5,883 bases of DNA. Source: an uncultured Ruminococcus sp. GTDB lineage: Bacteria; Bacillota; Clostridia; Oscillospirales; CAG-272. Positions 4,896 through 5,883 of this stretch are shown one piece after another. Within the stretch, counting starts at the first letter, position 1. The number at the start of each line of letters is the position of its first letter. A model generated the notes under the pieces. That model worked only from the letters and a program-made list of their open reading frames with translations. It was not told where the DNA came from and made no database searches. The stretch lies in the NCBI GenBank assembly GCA_902791785.1, contig CADAXH010000083.1, forward strand, positions 1 to 5,883, given 5' to 3'. A program made the translations under genes and the position numbers.

Positions 4896-5720
4896 CCAAA
4901 AGTCTATCGCATCATATAGATACTTGTTCCATGCATTCTCATGATGGATCATCTGTGAATCGTAAATTATTGCAAGATCATCCGGAGTAAAACCCTGCCT
5001 GACCATATATCTGTATGTAAGCAAAGTATGACTTACAAATCCTTTTTCGAATTCTTTTCCGCCAACATATAAGAAGAATTTTGTGTTTAGTTTTTTGTTT
5101 AGTTCAAAAGATTTCAATAATTCCTTCCAGTACGGAAGCGTATAATTCAAAAATGCTGGTGAAAAATCCAGAGAAAAGCCAAATGTTTCATTCCGAATAA
5201 CTGCTCCGTAAAAGGCCATTATGCCTCCCATCGAAGAACCTCCGATTGCTGTATGTTCTCTTTCCGGTTTGGTAAAAAAGCATTTGTCAATTAAAGGTTT
5301 TAATTCATCAGTTATGTAATTAATGAATTTGTTTCCATATGGATTATCTATGTCTTTGACCTTGTCAGGCTTAATATCCGGATTCAATTCCAGGAATCTT
5401 TTCAATTCATCCTTTGGAGAATCTATACCTACCGCAATGAAAGATATACCTTTTTCTTTATACAGCCTATGAGCAACCTTATCCAGGTTCCAGTCTCCGA
5501 AGGCGGTAAGATATCTGTTGACAAGATTCTGACCATCAGAAAAATAGATGACTGGAAACATTTTGTTTTTGTCATTGTAGTCATAATCCTCAGGCAGCCA
5601 GACTCTTATGTATCTTTTTTCTTTATCGAAAGGTACATCAAGCAATGCTTTGTAATGCCTGCCGTATTTCATTGTCGTTTTGGTTTTGTCCAGGCAAAAT
5701 ACACCTATTTTTTCGTTCAT
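4887..5720 (-). CDS. Esterase-D/Fes-type alpha/beta hydrolase (putative esterase family)
   Basis: 277 residues from ATG 5720, preceded by GAGGAAG eight bases upstream. Upstream in-frame codons start only at TTG and run through a hairpin, so the longer form was not chosen. No signal peptide or membrane segment is visible, so it is probably cytoplasmic. The nucleophile elbow is GGSSMGG (160-166), with Ser163 as catalytic serine. The catalytic His is probably His259 in HHENAW (259-264), the family's H-x-E-x-x-W motif. Earlier family landmarks are RYIRVWLPEDY (36-46) and FPVIYFSDGQN (55-65), with FIAVGID at 94-100; the acid residue is not certain. Relatives cleave acyl esters, S-formylglutathione or siderophore esters; the substrate here cannot be told. 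Base composition is clearly more AT-rich than the transporter genes, hinting at a different origin. It lies between murC and the antitoxin gene with no clear promoter of its own. Confidence 0.87.
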   Translation of the reverse strand: MNEKIGVFCLDKTKTTMKYGRHYKALLDVPFDKEKRYIRVWLPEDYDYNDKNKMFPVIYFSDGQNLVNRYLTAFGDWNLDKVAHRLYKEKGISFIAVGIDSPKDELKRFLELNPDIKPDKVKDIDNPYGNKFINYITDELKPLIDKCFFTKPEREHTAIGGSSMGGIMAFYGAVIRNETFGFSLDFSPAFLNYTLPYWKELLKSFELNKKLNTKFFLYVGGKEFEKGFVSHTLLTYRYMVRQGFTPDDLAIIYDSQMIHHENAWNKYLYDAIDFWLK

Positions 5721-5768
5721 AGTACTTCCTCGTGAGTGAAATAGATATTTTGTAGTTATCAGAATTAA

Positions 5769-5795
5769 GGAGCATGAAAACCTGCTCCATGCTCC
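5769..5795 (-). terminator. Terminator-like hairpin after murC
   Basis: GGAGCATG (5769-5776) and CATGCTCC (5788-5795) are a perfect 8-bp inverted repeat with an 11-base loop, placed nine bases past the murC stop codon. On the minus strand it is followed by TTAATT rather than a true T-run, so termination is probably partial and some transcripts may continue into the esterase gene. It shares loop length and most of its sequence with the terminator at 4331-4364. Confidence 0.5.
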
Positions 5796-5803
5796 CAACA
5801 AAA

Positions 5804-5883
5804 TTACTGTTCAACTATCATTTTACCGACTTTATTGATTGTTCCGGCACCGAGCACCAGGATAATGTCTCCCTTTTCTGATC
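5804..5883 (-). CDS. murC: UDP-N-acetylmuramate--L-alanine ligase, C-terminal 25 residues only
   Basis: An open frame enters from the right edge and ends at TAA 5804-5806. The 25 visible residues include GDIILVLGAGTINKVGKMI, which matches the C-terminal end of MurC ligases (typically GD-V-L-GAGDI-K-G). MurC adds L-alanine to UDP-MurNAc in the cytoplasm, the first peptide step of peptidoglycan synthesis. The substrate-binding and ATP domains lie outside the window, so the assignment rests on this short tail; another Mur ligase is possible but fits less well. Confidence 0.7.
   Translation of the reverse strand, partial: SEKGDIILVLGAGTINKVGKMIVEQ

Noticed and set aside
5721..5801. Longer esterase start at TTG 5801, adding 27 residues
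   Set aside because: The extra codons cover the murC hairpin and an AT-rich leader and give no family-like sequence. ATG 5720 has a good GAGGAAG site at proper spacing.

Overview
The window looks like part of a chromosome from a low-to-moderate GC Gram-positive anaerobe, most likely a gut-type Clostridia such as an Oscillospiraceae/Ruminococcus-like organism. The reasons are two lipoproteins with typical Firmicutes lipobox signal peptides, strong AGGAG/GGGG ribosome-binding sites, sigma-A type promoters, a BspA-like leucine-rich-repeat surface lipoprotein and a polar amino acid ABC transporter. The genus cannot be fixed from this sequence. Every gene I can support is on the minus strand, so transcription runs from high to low coordinates.

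Right end (5883 to 4331): the last 25 codons of a probable murC (cell-wall UDP-MurNAc-L-Ala ligase), a terminator-like hairpin, a cytoplasmic esterase-D/Fes-type alpha/beta hydrolase, and a RelB/DinJ-type ribbon-helix-helix antitoxin with no toxin beside it. Next come about 140 bases without a recognised gene, a doubtful 64-residue ORF, and a rho-independent terminator. The loop sequence and length of this terminator nearly repeat those of the hairpin after murC.

Centre (about 4310 to 1676): a three-gene amino acid ABC uptake operon in the order binding lipoprotein, permease, ATPase. It has a near-consensus promoter with an extended -10 (4205-4233) lying inside an array of TGCATA elements, one of which is a perfect 14-bp palindrome. 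A hairpin separates the binding protein from the permease, the permease and ATPase overlap by 17 nt, and a strong terminator follows the ATPase.

The most notable object is the binding protein (3291-4136). Its order of segments is circularly permuted. The roughly 50 residues that normally end this fold (strand, return crossover to lobe 1, and final helices ending in NKYFGD) sit directly after the lipobox. The usual N-terminal start (LVVATNAAF) follows, and the protein stops soon after the VDEAP motif. No sequence is lost overall, so this looks like a natural circular permutation rather than a truncation.

Left end (1664 to 1): a separate promoter drives a large lipoprotein, open at the window edge after 535 residues. 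It has an Ig-like domain, seven BspA-type leucine-rich repeats, a cap motif and a second Ig-like domain.
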